The translations under genes and the position numbers were made by a program. A model generated the notes under the pieces. The model ran no database searches and was not told the origin of the DNA. It saw only the letters and a program-made list of their open reading frames with translations. From the NCBI GenBank assembly GCA_005281725.1, contig SSBO01000009.1, positions 988,127 to 1,052,126 of the forward strand: 64,000 nucleotides of DNA, in the 5' to 3' direction. This document shows, one piece after another, positions 50,001-64,000 of the stretch (position 1 is the first letter of the stretch; the number at the start of each line of letters is the position of its first letter). Origin of the DNA: Wuchereria bancrofti (Eukaryota; Nematoda; Chromadorea; Rhabditida; Onchocercidae).

Positions 50001-53000
50001 TTTGAAAACTATGTTCTTCGTTTTAAATTTAAGTTCAAATTCCTCTCTTCTTTTTGATGGGTTTCTCTTAGGCTACAATATTAATGTGTTTTTTAAATTT
50101 AATTTAGTTGGAGTGTAACTGTATGCGATTGATGCAAAGAAGTACTTATTTCAGAGTTAGTGGAAATAATTTTTCACCCAACTTTCGATTCTGTTTGAGT
50201 AAATAATGCTTTTTTGCAATAAAAAATGCAATTTAAAAAAAAAAATTTTTTTTAAATAATGCAGTTGATGGTAAATTATATATAAGTAATGAGTGAGATG
50301 TAATTCTTTTTACATTAACAATTGTTAAAGAACTGCAAAATATCTTCAGGTCAGTTACACTTCTTTGCGTCGCGTTTTAGTTGACGCAAGCCAAGGAAGT
50401 TGTGCAGCACGAATTTATTTTCATCTAAATTACCCTCCTGAAATACGTAGATTTCGTCAAAAAGTAAATGTGGCACGAGGACCAAAAGTGGAATTAATAA
50501 GTGAACGATTCAGGTCAGTCATGAATTTTATTAAATTTTGAAACATATAACGTAACAACGAAATGTTTGTGGCTTTAGTTGAGATGAATACTTCAAAATT
50601 CTAGGAGCACAGATGAAATTTTAGAACGACAAACGACTTGTTTTTAGGTATTATCCCGAAACAGATTATCAAAAAGATACCAGTTTAGCAATTACAGCTA
50701 TTAACGATAGTCCAATCTTTTGCTTGCAGTTTACGGAAATGATGGATGTAAGGACGATTTTCGTTTCTATCTTTTAATGCTTTCATAATGAAATATAGAT
50801 TTATTGCTGATATTTATTGGTGTTGTTTATTTTTTAAGTTTTATAGAACTTTATTATTAGGGCAATCTTTTTCACATTTTAGGATGATCTGTTGTATAGG
50901 CTGCTGAGTAGATTGCATGCTCGTGTTAATCTTCCGATTGAATTCGCCAATGTTCAGCTTTCATATTTTTCCGTGGATAAGTAAGCAATATTTTTTTTTT
51001 CTTTCAATGAATAAACCAGTTTCTCGCATTCATTTTTAATCATCTCTAATACAACTTCATCAAAAATAAAGTTTGATTAATTGCTGATGTTCAAGTTTTT
51101 GTTGCAAACTGAAACTGACGTATGATATCAAAATGTGCGCGGAATCAAGTTTGTTTCATTTTTTTAAATGTATTTAGTTAAATTTGAATAAAGCATAGAA
51201 TATGTGAATGATTTTGCATATCATATAGAATAATTTTAGTTACGTGGCATTACCAGTTCGAATGATTGGTTGTGACTATCGAAAATGTGCTACTGAAGAG
51301 GCTATTCTACAAAGCGACCAACCATATCAACCTGTGGAACCAAAAGTTGATAAGGTTTGGTCTGAAAAATTAAGATCACTTTCATTTGGATTGGAATATT
51401 TGATTGCAGCATTACTATCACGTGGCGCTGTTGTAAAAGATCAGTTACTGGTACGCACATAATTTTACTCATAAAGTTTGCGTTTTTTTTTTTTTTTGCA
51501 AAGTTATCATTAATTTACATATCTTAAAATTATTTAATTTATGTAAACCAATTGATATCTTCCGTTTACTTCTCTGCACTTATTGCTTGCGGTTTTACGG
51601 ATCTTAAAGATATGCAGAATTACTGATAAAGTAATTTCACATAATGCATTTTTTAGTATGCCGCATTGATGTACATCTAATCGCAGCAATAACTACCATT
51701 TTCTAATTTAATTTCCTTTCAGCAAACGGTTGAATCAAGAAATGAATTTCTAATGCATATAGTAAAAAGTTACGAACAAGATGAGGCTGTAAGTTTTTTC
51801 TTTTTCAACATTCTTTCTGTTTACGTCTGTTTATACTTTCATATTAGTAAAAAGAGGTTTTGAAGCTTGCTTCATTTTTATTCAAAATTAAAAAATGTAG
51901 GTTAAACGAGATTTTTAAATTTAATTTGATCTCTTTTTGTTTTTTCATGCTTTTTGTTATATTTATTTATATATTTCTATAGTGTTAATCCATTTTGCTA
52001 AAATTGGTTCAGTAACGAAGAATTATTTTCATTTCTTTATTTCAAAATACACAAAGTTAATTAAAATATATTAGTTATCCAGTCTCCTACATTTCATTTT
52101 ATTAAAGATAACACTAGAAGTGTTGGAGCGTTTAATCAATATGGTTGATGAAGTGAAAAATATACCACCATTGATAAGTGCATTTGAACGTATACAGAAT
52201 AGTATTTTTGTAAAGAAAGAATTACTTGCTGAAATTCACGAAAGAAGTGCTGATGAAGGATTTCAACGTGTTCGAAAGGTTTTAAAATTTTGATTAATGT
52301 TTTTATTTTGAAGGAAACGAAAGAATTAGTCAAATAAATGATATGTTTGCAAACAAAAATATATTTGTATTTGAAACATTTTTTACTACTAAAATATCTT
52401 AACTAGTATTATATTATGAACTGAATGAACTATACGCATAAATTTATCAATGATAATGATTAGGCTGTAATAACACCAACTCGAATGCTGCTTGTGGTTC
52501 CGGAATTATTGATGGGAAATCGTGTATTGCGTGAATTTGATGAAAGTGGTGATAGTGCTTTACGAATTCAATTTCGTGATGATGATGGTGCACATCTCAG
52601 GCGTAGTCGTGCCGGATTATATATCATTGAGACTACAATTCATAATTGTCTACTACGTGGCGTTCACATATCAGGCAAGATATTTTTACAGCATTGAAAT
52701 GTATTTTAAACTAATATTTCAATATTTTTGAAATGTATTTCAAATTTGAGAGCTTATATGTTCTGATATCGATAATTTTGTCTGCGAATCATACATAATT
52801 TAGTGATTTATTTATTTTTTTTATATTTAATACGCAGTGCGTCAGCAGAACAATACTGAAAACTTCGTTCATGAAACATTGATCAGAAATGCACTAAGAA
52901 TGTTATTGTTTTAATAATACACTAATGATATTTTACGAAATTGCCTTTTCAGTGTAGTTTTTAAGATCGTTCTGCATTTGTTTTTCATTGTCCTTTTGTC

Positions 53001-56000
53001 TTATTTTTTCATCAATTAATAATAGAAATTGAAATTCAATAGTTTGTTAATTTGTTCATGATTCATTAAGAATGGTCATCAGTTTTACTGCATATGGTCA
53101 TCTGAGCTGGAAATATCTTGCTTTCTCTTCAGTGTCTTCATGTTAAATTTCATCCCTTATCACTTACAGTGTTACTTTTTTCTTTTTTCAGATCGTCATT
53201 TTGTTTATTTGGCTTCATCAAACTCCCAAATGCGTGATAATGGGTGCTATTTTTTTAATGATGGTGTTGATGGTAAAGTGAAGAAGATTCGTGATAAGCT
53301 TGGCAAATTTGACCATACTAATATTCCAAAATTAATGTCTCGAATGGGACAGTGTTTCACACAGTCTAAGGTAAATACTGAGTTCCATATATAAATTAAC
53401 ATGTTAAATTGGCGTTTTGATTCCAGCCACTTTTTTTTATTCTTCCCTTTTTTTGAATTCAAATGACAAGGTATTTTTGTCTTCTTTGTTTTTTTTTCTT
53501 TATCCTCATTTTTTTTCAAGTGAGAATTGTCTATTCAAATTAAATTTAGTATTCTTCCAACTTTTTTTCATATTTTTTGATTTCAGGAAAGTGATGTTAC
53601 TTTGAGACGTAGAAAATACAATAAAACATACGATGTAATAGGTGGAAAAGATTCTTGTGGTGAACCGTTTATTTTCTCAGATGGAGTTGGAAAATTATCA
53701 GAAGATTTTGCTGAACAAATTGCTAATGATTTAGGTTTGGGAAAATGTGTCCCCAGTTGTTTCCAAGTAAGAATGATTTTCTATTAATGATGCAAACTAT
53801 GAAGCAGTCTTTATAAGTTAACAAGTATGAGTAATACTTTTAAATTTATTCTATGCGCTTTTATTCACACATTCACATTTCCGAAGGAATTTTCTGTACT
53901 TGTTCAAAAAGATTACTAAAATTATCAGAACTATCTAGTGGTTTGCCAGTATACATTTTGTGGGATATGTCTGTTCCAAACTGAGTACCACTACCAGTCG
54001 GAAACAATTCATGATTCTGGTTGTTAAATTATTCCTTTAAAGCATAGATATTATTAGCAAAAGAAATATCAGTCTAGGTTTAAATTATTTGTTAGTCTTA
54101 AATGAAATGTTTACATGATTCCGATTAAAGTTCAGGTATCGAGGCTTAAAAGGTGTTCTTTCTGTTGATCCAGCATTGCGGCAACGCCGATTATGGGCTG
54201 AACGCAATGGTTTAGAGGATAAACATGCAAAAACTGAGAAAGTGAACGATTTGGATATACTATTTAGACCATCTCAGGTATGATTTGTTCAAATATTTCA
54301 TTTACTCTCATACAGTTAATAAATTTCTTTGCAGAAACTATTGAGCATAAACTTTTTTTTCTCTTTCAAATTCGAAAGATAGATAATTTCGTATAAAATC
54401 TAAAATTCATTCTTTTCTGAATAACCAAAAACTTATAAGTTCACTTTTTGGTTTTATCCCTTTTTTAAAAATTGTATTTTGATTTTTTTTTCTTTCTTTT
54501 TTTTTTTTTTTGAGTATTACTGAAAAAGATTTCTTATCTATAGGACAAATTTCATGCACCAAGAAAGGAAATAATAGAAATTGTGAAATATTCGTGTCCA
54601 ACATTTGTTTATTTGAATAGACCACTTATCAATATTCTTGACCAGGTTAGTGTTGTCGTTGTTGTTGTTCTATTAGCTTTGACTTTCCTCAAAAATGTGG
54701 ATTGTAATCGTTGTAAAACAAATGTTACTTGTACTGATGTTCATTCTGCCACATTTGGTGTGATCCAATTAAATTTTGTCATCGAGAAGCGTAGATTGAA
54801 ACCATTGGTTTTTTTTTTTTGCAATTATTGTTTTTCTTTTTAAAATTATAGGTAAGTGATATGCAAGGATTTGATGTACATAGTCGTATAGTCAACCGTA
54901 TACATGGTTTACTTGATCGTCAGCTATTGAAACTATCTGATGCGCTGATGAGTGAAGACAGGTAATCATCCCGTAATTGACATTTCTATTTTGCAAGTAA
55001 TCATCCCCGTAATTGACAGGTTTTTATTTTTCAATCAACTTTTTTTTGATGTCAAACGAAATTTTTTATATTTTTATAGATGTCGTGAAAGATTAGCAGA
55101 GTTTCCGAGACGGATTAATGTGCAATATTTGTCACTAGCACGAGGTTTCACCCTTACGCAGGAACCATTTTTTCATGGCTTGTTAATTGCAAGTGTTCGA
55201 TTCGCATTACGTAAATTTTATATTCACGTTACGTAAAATCTTTTCTAGCATTTAAATTGGATGTAAATTGGCTTAAGCAATTTAATTTGTAACTTGTGAA
55301 ATTTCAGTTCTAACTTTTCTATTGATTTTAGAATTATTTTTTTACTGAACTTGCTTACATTAAATTTGTGAATTCACTTCATTCGAGTCAGATAATTTTG
55401 GTTTTATTGTATGCCAGTAAAAATTCGTTTCCAAGAAATTTTTCTCTCTATTTTTGGAATCTTCCATTTTCTTAATTTTTCCATTTTTGTTAATACCGCG
55501 GCATACAATAGAACCTTAGAAACTAGGACAATGACGAATCAGTTCAATTATTTCATGAATTTTTTAATTTTCATAGACAATGGACAATTTTGATGATGAC
55601 TTTTTACTTTAGAAAAGCAGTTATCAAAGGAACATATTCAAATACCAACTAATCTTGGTCGAACTATGTTTGGTATTCTGGATGAGACCGGATTACTTCA
55701 ATATGGTCAAGTATTTGTGCAATTTACCAATGACGTTTTTTTGAAGACACCACCAAAGGCTGCTGCAAAAACAATAGTAAAAGGTTCATTTTCAGCTAGG
55801 AAAAATGTTTTCTTATTTATTATGCAGGAGAAAATATAATAAAACTGATTTGTATGAGAATTATATTGTTAGTATTATAATACTTAAATTTTGTTAATAA
55901 CTAATATCTGTCTTTCATGCCTTGCATTCTTCACTTTATTTTTGCATTCAAATTATGATTTTGGATATCAGTTTCACTTAGCAATTTCACAGTCACTTTC

Positions 56001-59000
56001 AAAACGCTTCGTCTTGATGCTATCTTTATAAACATTTTTTCTTTTTAGTTACATTTTTCTTAATTTTTATGAAATCTTCCGTTTTTTTTTCTCACGACTA
56101 CTCCATGTATTTGTTGACCTTAGTCTCCCACATTGCGATTATAATGACAGACCGATCTGCCGAAAAATTTTCAGTTTAATTATAATTTAAAAGTTAAAAA
56201 ATGCCAAATGTATTTGGTACTACTATAGGTTTCGTGTTAATTACAAAAAATCCGTCAATAGTTGCTGGCGATGTAAGGATCTTCGAAGCTGTTGATTTAC
56301 CCGAATTACGGCATTTGGTTGATGTGGTTGTTTTCCCGCAGCATGGACCTCGACCACATACGGATGAAATGGCTGGTTAGTTATTATTTTAGATTTTTAG
56401 AAACTTCTAGCTATGTTGAAGTTTGACGAGAAAGTGAAATTCATCCGTGTGATAAGAATGACTCTAGTCGGTATCGTCTTGTAGAGTTTTAATTTCTCAA
56501 TGATTTTACTATGATCTTACAACTTTATGATCGATCATAGTCATATTAATTTTTTCTAGAAGTCTTCAGCGCTATTTGCCAGATCCTAGACAATCTAATG
56601 TGCATTATTATCAATTAGCAATTTAAACCGATCGACTAATAAGATTTCAGCTTTATGAATTGCAAAATATTTATCTGTATGAATTCGTTTTTATTTTTAA
56701 GGATCTGATTTGGATGGTGATGAATATAGCGTTATATGGGATGATCAGATGTTATTTAGTTATAATGAAGAACCGATGGATTTCAGTAAGCTTGTTCGAC
56801 CTCCTGATATCCTAAAGGAGGATGAAGTTGTTAGTTTCAATTAAATTTCGTTTAACCGATTGTTCATTGAACATGTTGTCGGTAAATATAAATATTTTGG
56901 AGGATTCATTTTATATTATTTATTTCTTCTTTTTCTCTCTTCAACAACATAGTTTGTCTTTTTTTTTTTTTTTTTTTGAAACTGATATATTTTAGGAAGC
57001 GTTTTAATTTCTATCTTTCGTCTGCCATCATCATTATTTCAGGTTCGTGAAATGCGCCGTTTTTATGTTGAATATGTCATGCAAGATTCAATTGGTATTA
57101 TTGCGAATGCTTTCCTCGTAAATTCTGATACTTTTGGAATTGCCAGCGACGTTAGTCTTACTTTCTTTTTTTTTTCTCATAAAAAGCAATGTTTTTATGA
57201 CTCAAATTCACATTGAGGAGAATTTTGTGCGATTTAAATGCCTCTATTATTGTCAATTAATTATTACATTTATTAGTGTCATTTGAAGTAGTTCCTGAAA
57301 TACTTCAGGTTTGCATGAGTATAGCAGAAAAGCATTCTCAATCCGTGGATTTTCCAAAAACAGGACAACCTCCAAAACCACTTGTCAAAGAATGGAGTAG
57401 TAGACCGGATGGAAAAATGATACCACCTGAACGTCCAGAACGATGGCCTGATTTTATGTGCAAAACTCATGAGCCATCATACGTTTCAACACGCCTTGTT
57501 GGACAATTATTCAGGTATTTGTTAATCGTTTTCAATATTTTTCAAAAATGATCTAAATTAATGGTATTGTTATCGGAGTTTGCTCGAAAGATTTTATTTT
57601 TGTAAAAGTGTAATGACTTTGTACTACATACAGATAGGGGATGATCATTCGTTCTTTGTTTGCGCTTCAGACTAATTTATTTGGCTAAAACATCCTTCTT
57701 TTTTTTTCCAATAGCTTATCAGAAATTTTTTTCTTTTCAGGCGCATCCGACTAATTGATGATGTTCTTACAATAACCAGTACTCATAAAGCGCAATCAGA
57801 AGTAAAGGTGGATCCTTTGTTAGAATACATTGGCTGGGAAAGTTATGAAAATGATGCAGTGCTAAATTTGACTGCATATTCTGCTCATATTAGGGTATGC
57901 TTTCTTCATAATTCTGCTAATTTATCTTCATATCTTTGTGAAAATTTCTCCAAAAGTTATTACCTGTCTGAGATAAAACATTTCATATAATAACATTTTC
58001 AGGCTCTTATGGATAATTATGGAATAGAAGATGAATATCAACTGTACTCTGGTTGTTTTTGCAAAATTCGTAATCGAATCAGTGATCGGGATGGCGATGA
58101 TATGTCTCAATTTAATACCAGTTTTATTATTGAGCGAAAACTTACAAATATATTTATGTGGTGAGTGATTTTATAGAAATAATGCTAAATTTAAATGCTT
58201 ATTCTAGAATGTATGAAGTATGAAAAAGTCAACAAATATTTGAATTATCTTTAAAGATTGATGAAAACTATTCTATCATCAGTTTTTGTATTCTTTTTTC
58301 AGTTTTCGCTGCAATTTCTTCGCTGAGTTTGGTGATTTTATGTTTTGTACTGAGCAAGATGATGATTTACGTAACAAAGATGTGATTGAACGACGATACT
58401 GTAAATATCCAACCGTAGAGATGAAAAGGAAAGCATCCGCTTATTACATAGTGTGCTATCGTAAGTTATGTTGAATTATTGAATTATTCTAAAATTATTC
58501 ATATGTTGAATGAATGTTGAAGAAAATTCCTTGTATAAAATCAACAAGAAAGCATCTTTAGTCTTTTTGCTTGGTTGGATGCTATTGCAGTTACGCAATC
58601 ACAATAAAACTTATCAAAATTGTAATCCAGGTCCTAACTTTTCAATCCTTCTATATTAGCTTCTCCATTGAGTAAAGAAGGACTGAACATTTTTGAAAAT
58701 ATTTCCCGAGACATATGACTTTTGAATATAAAGTTTCTCATAAATTTCATCTTTGCTTGATTAATTCTTCTCTTCTATGATTGTACTACTTTCATCAATT
58801 ATAAGTGATTTTTTTTTCATTTCAGGTAAGGCTATGAAAGAGAAAGGTGAAAGATTATTGTCATTTCCGTGGATTGCATGGGATATACTTGCCGACATAA
58901 AAAAAGAAAACACTATGCTAACATCACAAAATACATCAACTATTGATCCTCTTTGTGAACTTGCATCAAATGTCAGACTTTTTCTATCTTGTTATTTTGA

Positions 59001-61421
59001 TTTTTCATTTTTTTTTCCTTTTTTTTGGATTTTTTAGTCACATTTAGCTAATCTTAGTAACTCGTACCAGTCTTTTTCTTATAATTCTTATATATTTTTT
59101 ACAAACTGTAGACTGAGATAACTTTGAACTGCACTTAAATTGCAGGAAAATTTACAGTTTCGCAGTTGGTTCACTTTTGCATCCATTCTTCTGCAGTTTG
59201 TAGCATTTGAATCCTTTTGTTAAAGCTATTATTGGAAATTTTTGCTATCATAACAAAAAAAAAAAAAAGTATTTTCTCCAGTTTAAAATGAAAATTGTTG
59301 ATTTTTCAGGTCATAACATGTTTTTGTGACGATAATAAGGAAGATTTTGATCAAACTATAGGATGTTTAACGGATGGTGCATCTGGTCTACATGCCATTA
59401 AGCGATATTGCAGGAAATATAAAGGTATGAGTTAAAACTCTCCATTTTCAGCCATTTTAGAATTTATAACAACAAAATTTTTGTTGTTTCAATAAAGTAT
59501 TCCATTTTAACGTGAAAAGAAATTCTTTTGTAAAATTGTGAACTTCATCATTTTATTCTAGGGCTGGACAAATTATTCTATGTATTATGCAAATGGGGTG
59601 AGCAACAGCGATTATTTGAAGGACGACTGAAACGGGAGCATTTATGTTTATTGTTAATACAGTATGGTTTAGGATATGTAAGTAGTGATAATATGCGAAA
59701 CTATGTTTTTCTCGAACAGGTAATTGAAAATTATCTAAAGATACGTAGTTCTATTTTATGAGTACATCAGCTGTTCAGTGTACTATTTAATTCTTATCTT
59801 AAAAAATGTTGTTTACATACTGCATTAGTTTGCTTGATTCTTTCTTGATTAAAAACAATTTGAAACACTTTCGAATATTGAAGATTAATTTTTATTAAAA
59901 TATTTGTTTTGCAGAACTCCGAAATTTATTAAAAACCTGGAAAAGTTTTCTAAATTTTCTATTTGTTTCATTTATCTCTGCAATTCCCTAATTTTTATGT
60001 TTGTTTTTTGTTATAGAACGTAGTTCTGTTTAACCTGATAAATGAATCATAGTTTGAGTAAGATTTTTTCAGACCGATGAAATTCCTCCAGAAAATTCAA
60101 ATGAATGCCATGATTTGAGCAGTCTAATTGGTGGTATAGGGAAATGTTTCTTGCAATTTCTTCAATATTTAAGTTCACGATCATTCGAGAAAGCGAAAAT
60201 TTTCAATTTTATGAGAGCAAATCTCGGTTATCATTCAATATTGATGCGTGGTCAGTGGTTAGATTTGCATCAGGTCTGTGTCTTTCATTTTGGAAAAAAT
60301 GTTCTTTGCTTTCATTCAATCTCAGCATTGTTTGTTATTCTTTTAATTGATTTGGATGAATTCATTTACAATCCTTTTGCAAAAAGAAAAGTCCTAATTA
60401 TTTTCATTGAAATAGTGGAACGAACTTTGATTTTAATATCTTTACCCGATCTTCTTTTTAGGCTGCTATTATAACTTTCTATCAAATAGTGCTTACTAAT
60501 CGTTTTGATGAAATTTCAATATTCAAAAGGGAGCAAGTATTAGCAAATAGTTCACCTGTAAGTTTTATTTATAAAATTTAGTTTGTTTGCTGAATCTATC
60601 AACAATGCAAATGTTTAGTAATACGATTTATACTTTTATAATCACTTATATAATTAATATTTTTACGGTCTTTCAGAATGAGTAACACTTATAAAGTTAC
60701 GCAGCATTTGAATTTGCAAACTGTAATTACTTCTTAAAGTTTCAGCTTCATAGTTGTGTCGAAGCTGAACCTTTCACTATCGAATTACCGGAAAATCTGT
60801 GCTCTTTTGATGAATATTTGAGAAAAAAAATGATGAAATATTCTAAAGTGCGTCATTTATATTTGAGAAGGATTCCGGATAGAAAAAGTTGGTTTTCGAC
60901 ATTAATCTGATTCTTTATTAACCAAATTCGATAATTAATGTTTGACTCTATTTGAAACTATTATATTATTAGCAGGCAACTTGTAAGTTTCCTAGCGGTG
61001 CCTAGAAAACAGAAAAAAAAACTTTGATGAAAAGAACGAAATTTTAGATAGCAATTTTTTTTTTTTTCATTTTAAAATTTGTCATACTGAATACAGTTAA
61101 GAATGTTCAATTTAGCATACTTACACTTTGTCAATAGTTTTAATTTTAAGGGCATACTTACACTTTGTCAATAGTTTTAGTTTTGAGGTTAAATTTAAAT
61201 AGATTATTGATCTCTTTGCAATGAAAATCATCTACTACTATTCTTTTATGGAAAAGCTTTCAGATCGGGTTGTAGTATCAGCATTTGGGACATTGGAATC
61301 ATTGTATCGATTACGTGATATACTTTCTGTAAAACCTATCTCAACTGTACAAGCTGATAGTAAACAACGCAGTGATATGATGCTTCGATTGGTTTATGAG
61401 CGAATTCAAGAATTACCGTAA
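47080..61421 (+). CDS. cellular RNA-dependent RNA polymerase (EGO-1/RRF family)
   Basis: These enzymes copy target RNAs into secondary small interfering RNAs that load worm Argonautes. Model: 33 exons in unbroken phase, 1584 aa: 47080-47202, 47478-47585, 48127-48206, 48964-49196, 49833-49909, 50350-50513, 50648-50747, 50883-50980, 51240-51450, 51723-51788, 52108-52278, 52464-52674, 53192-53370, 53587-53766, 54131-54277, 54544-54645, 54852-54961, 55080-55210, 55613-55783, 56229-56375, 56702-56826, 57043-57150, 57309-57514, 57741-57894, 58003-58160, 58303-58460, 58826-58971, 59310-59424, 59562-59719, 60073-60273, 60462-60557, 60746-60847, 61203-61421. The catalytic [14 protein letters not shown] is at residues about 937-950 (DLDGD encoded at 56707-56721). 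[12 protein letters not shown], the [10 protein letters not shown] segment and [16 protein letters not shown] are other hallmarks of the eukaryotic RdRP domain, which starts near residue 480. The length fits EGO-1/RRF-1 (about 1600) better than RRF-3 (about 1780), but I cannot settle the subtype. One intron appears to use GC-AG. Confidence 0.95.
56707..56721 (+). other. RdRP catalytic motif DLDGD
   Basis: Encodes Asp-Leu-Asp-Gly-Asp, the invariant metal-binding triad of the cellular RdRP double-psi beta-barrel active site. All three aspartates are present, so the enzyme should be catalytically competent. Confidence 0.95.
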
Positions 61422-64000
61422 AAATTCAAGAATTACTATAAGCAGTACTATTTATTCTTATGATCTTCTCAAAAATACTTTAGAATTTCATTAAGTGTTG
61501 TCGAAATTTTTGAATTGATCTTGTATAAAGTATTTTTTTTTGGCTATAACAATGTATGAAAGATCCCATTTGTCTGTAATAATTTGAACATTTTCATGTT
61601 TAATTTAAATTGACTATACTCAGGTTCTTAATAATTAATTTTAATTGATTGAGCAATTATTTGATGAATGTATATTAATCATGTAGATGTGGCTTTTTTT
61701 TTTCACAAATTACTATCCTGCCAATACTGAGATTTTATTTATTTTTCTTGACAAATATTTCGATATATTTTGATACAAAAAAAGTTGATTTTAATATTTG
61801 ATAATTTTTCTCATTTTTGAAACAAATGATAAAACAAAAAGCTACTTCATTTATTTTCTTTGGGAAATTAATCATTGTTCATTGTTTTAAATCAGTTGTT
61901 GTTCATTCTTTAATTAATTTTGATATCAATGATTTAGTGTGTTATTATCTCAGTTTATATGGATTATTCTGAAAAAGGAATGATAAGGATAAACGAAAAC
62001 TTACAAATCGAGAAATTTGATTGATTATAGTCGAATATATATATTTGATTGTCAATTTCATGTTGTCCAATCTGCAAATTTATGTTTCTTGTTGCAATTT
62101 CTTTTTTCTTTTTTTTTTTAGATTTGTATTTGAATAGTTCAGTTCCTTAATCATTCTTACTGCTAGATGATCTTGGCACCTAGAAAATTTTATCTAAATG
62201 ATCTTTCATTGTTTAGCAGGTCGCATTACCCTTTGTTTTCTGAAATAAAGGATAGTAAAATTTATAAATTGCCATTGATTTATCTAAACTATCTTTTTTT
62301 CTATCATTTTCGAATGTGTTTTAAGTGTTAAGTACTCATATTGCATTTCTTCATTTTTTTTTAAATTTCATTTATTTGCTAAAAAAAAAAGTTGGTAATT
62401 GCATGACAATTACGAAGTTTTCCACAAAATTCATTTTCTGTATAAATTGTTTATTTTTTGTATAGGATCAAAATAAAAAATAGAACTAATCTCTGTTTTT
62501 TAGATTTGCCTATTCATTTCTATTTTTAAAATACTTCACGATTAGAATGTTAAAAATAGTTTTTCAAATTATTTCCATTTGTTCTTTATTTTTTATTTTT
62601 TGGTTTGGTTTGAAATTAAGTAGTAATAACTTACAAAGTTTATTCAATACACCAAATCACTGCGCGATTCTCAATCTAAATTTTCTAACATCAATGATAA
62701 ACTTACATTCATTGAAATTTAGCATAAAAATTATAACTCTACGATATTTTATTATTGTCAAAATAAGTTGATTCATCTCATCAAATGCTAATTACACTGA
62801 TAAACTATCAAGCACTTTGTTCCTGATTAACTCAGCTACATCAGGAATATCTGATTCTTATTTGCTATCGTTATATGGCCGGAAATTATCAGTGTAGAAA
62901 TATCATTTTAACAAAAATAAATAATCCTAAAAATGAAGTTCAATAGGAGAAAAAAAATGAATTCAATTAATTTGAAGCAATTTTACATTTTATAATTTAT
63001 ACAGTTGTGCAACAATATGTGATGCAATTGATAAATGATAATGTAATTTTTAAACTATTAATATTAATGATATCATAACAAATTTTTACAGATATGATAA
63101 CCACTAATAATTTAAGGAAGTAATCATTAAAAATGGAACAAAGTATTATTTTAGTGATAATTTATCATTCAATAAACTATAATAATCTTTCAAATATTAA
63201 ATACAATAACTATCATATAATATATTTTAATAATGATTAATACTATAATCAGAAATATCGATTATCACTTGATGTAATCGCAATTAATTTATACCATAAT
63301 TCAAGTAAGCATATGAATTACTACGATAAGCAATCCGATCTCACTCTTAAATTTCCCCACCAAATTTTCAGGAAATAATTGAAAAAAAAAAAAAAAATTT
63401 CCGAAAATGTCCATTTTATGTAATCTTGAAAGGAAAAAGAAAAAATTGTCCGAAGAAAAAAAAAAAAGAAAAAAGAAAAGGAGAAATTATTATTTTCCAG
63501 TTAGTTTAGTTTAATATATCAATTATTTTTATTATTTGTTGAAATTTTCAACAATTATTAAACTTAATGCATTTGAATTAGATAATTTTTGGTTTCTATT
63601 CATACACATATGCTATTTGGTGTAAAAATAAAATATTTAAATAAAATAATTTGAAATTTGAGATAATATTTTAGTGAAAAGAATTTCCATTGAAGCATAT
63701 AATACACACACACAAATATATCACAAATTCATCTTAGTATAATTATCCCAATTTTGTTTAATATTATTGTTACCATAACGAATTATTACTATTATTAAAA
63801 TTTAATCAATAATTTTGAAGTAAATAATTGAAAGAATGTAAGTACGAATGTTTATTTTTTCTTGCATATTTGTTTTTTTTTTTTTTTTAGAAAAAGAATT
63901 TATCAATAAATTATGCTAATTTTGTAACTCGTTTTTTTTTTAATTTTTATTTATACTTTTATAGTTTGTAAATTGTTTCCATATAAATTCGAAATTATTT
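61422..64000. other. downstream AT-rich stretch, no gene recognised
   Basis: This holds the RdRP 3' UTR and further AT-rich DNA with poly-A/poly-T runs. A 74-codon frame at 62547-62771 begins with a hydrophobic stretch but has no supporting splice sites, relatives or composition, so it is not called. Confidence 0.5.

Noticed and set aside
62547..62771. 74-codon plus-strand frame with a hydrophobic start
   Set aside because: No family resemblance, no splice partners, and AT-rich DNA readily gives Phe/Ile/Leu-rich frames that look like membrane segments.
1..64000. Bacterial-type features: CRISPR arrays, insertion sequences, operator or riboswitch elements
   Set aside because: None seen; gene structure is plainly spliced eukaryotic. 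I also found no transposase or reverse transcriptase fragment.

Overview
This window is AT-rich eukaryotic DNA with many spliced genes, most likely from a parasitic, filarial-like (spirurid) nematode. The clues are a ground-like (hedgehog-related, nematode-specific) secreted protein, a cellular RNA-dependent RNA polymerase of the EGO-1/RRF class, a STAT lacking the canonical N-terminal domain, long AT-rich introns with T-rich TTTCAG acceptors, and acceptor-like sites 8-20 nt upstream of several start codons (typical of spliced-leader trans-splicing). The species cannot be fixed from sequence alone. All exon structures were built by hand from splice sites, reading-frame phase and remembered family conservation.

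Layout, left to right: tRNA-Glu(UUC) at 0.9 kb; a STAT transcription factor on the minus strand (2.7-8.9 kb); about 4 kb without a recognisable gene; a ground-like secreted protein (+, 13.0-15.5 kb); the DNA-repair nuclease FAN1 (+, 16.5-23.2 kb); a small unrecognised secreted or anchored protein (+, 24.6-25.3 kb); a ChaC2-type gamma-glutamylcyclotransferase (-, 27.3-28.7 kb); a gene whose C-terminal 210 residues are phosphopantothenoylcysteine decarboxylase (PPCDC), fused in frame to about 300 residues of a Cys/Trp-rich domain I cannot name (-, 29.7-34.7 kb); an FRMD8-like FERM protein with an apparent C-terminal membrane segment (+, 36.9-42.4 kb); the Fe-S assembly WD40 protein CIAO1 (+, 43.6-46.7 kb); and a complete 33-exon RNA-dependent RNA polymerase with an intact DLDGD motif (+, 47.1-61.4 kb). 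The last 2.6 kb shows no gene.

Functionally these are mostly unrelated housekeeping and regulatory genes. Two neighbour pairs deserve thought. CIAO1 and the polymerase lie about 0.4 kb apart, with a poly(A) signal 143 nt before the polymerase acceptor, which looks operon-like. ChaC2 (glutathione turnover) lies next to the PPCDC fusion (coenzyme A synthesis), both in cysteine/thiol metabolism. The most unusual single item is the PPCDC fusion. Next come the membrane-anchored FRMD8, two candidate GC-AG introns, a perfect 23-bp hairpin beside a STAT splice acceptor, and a duplicated, stop-containing splice acceptor in the ground-like gene.
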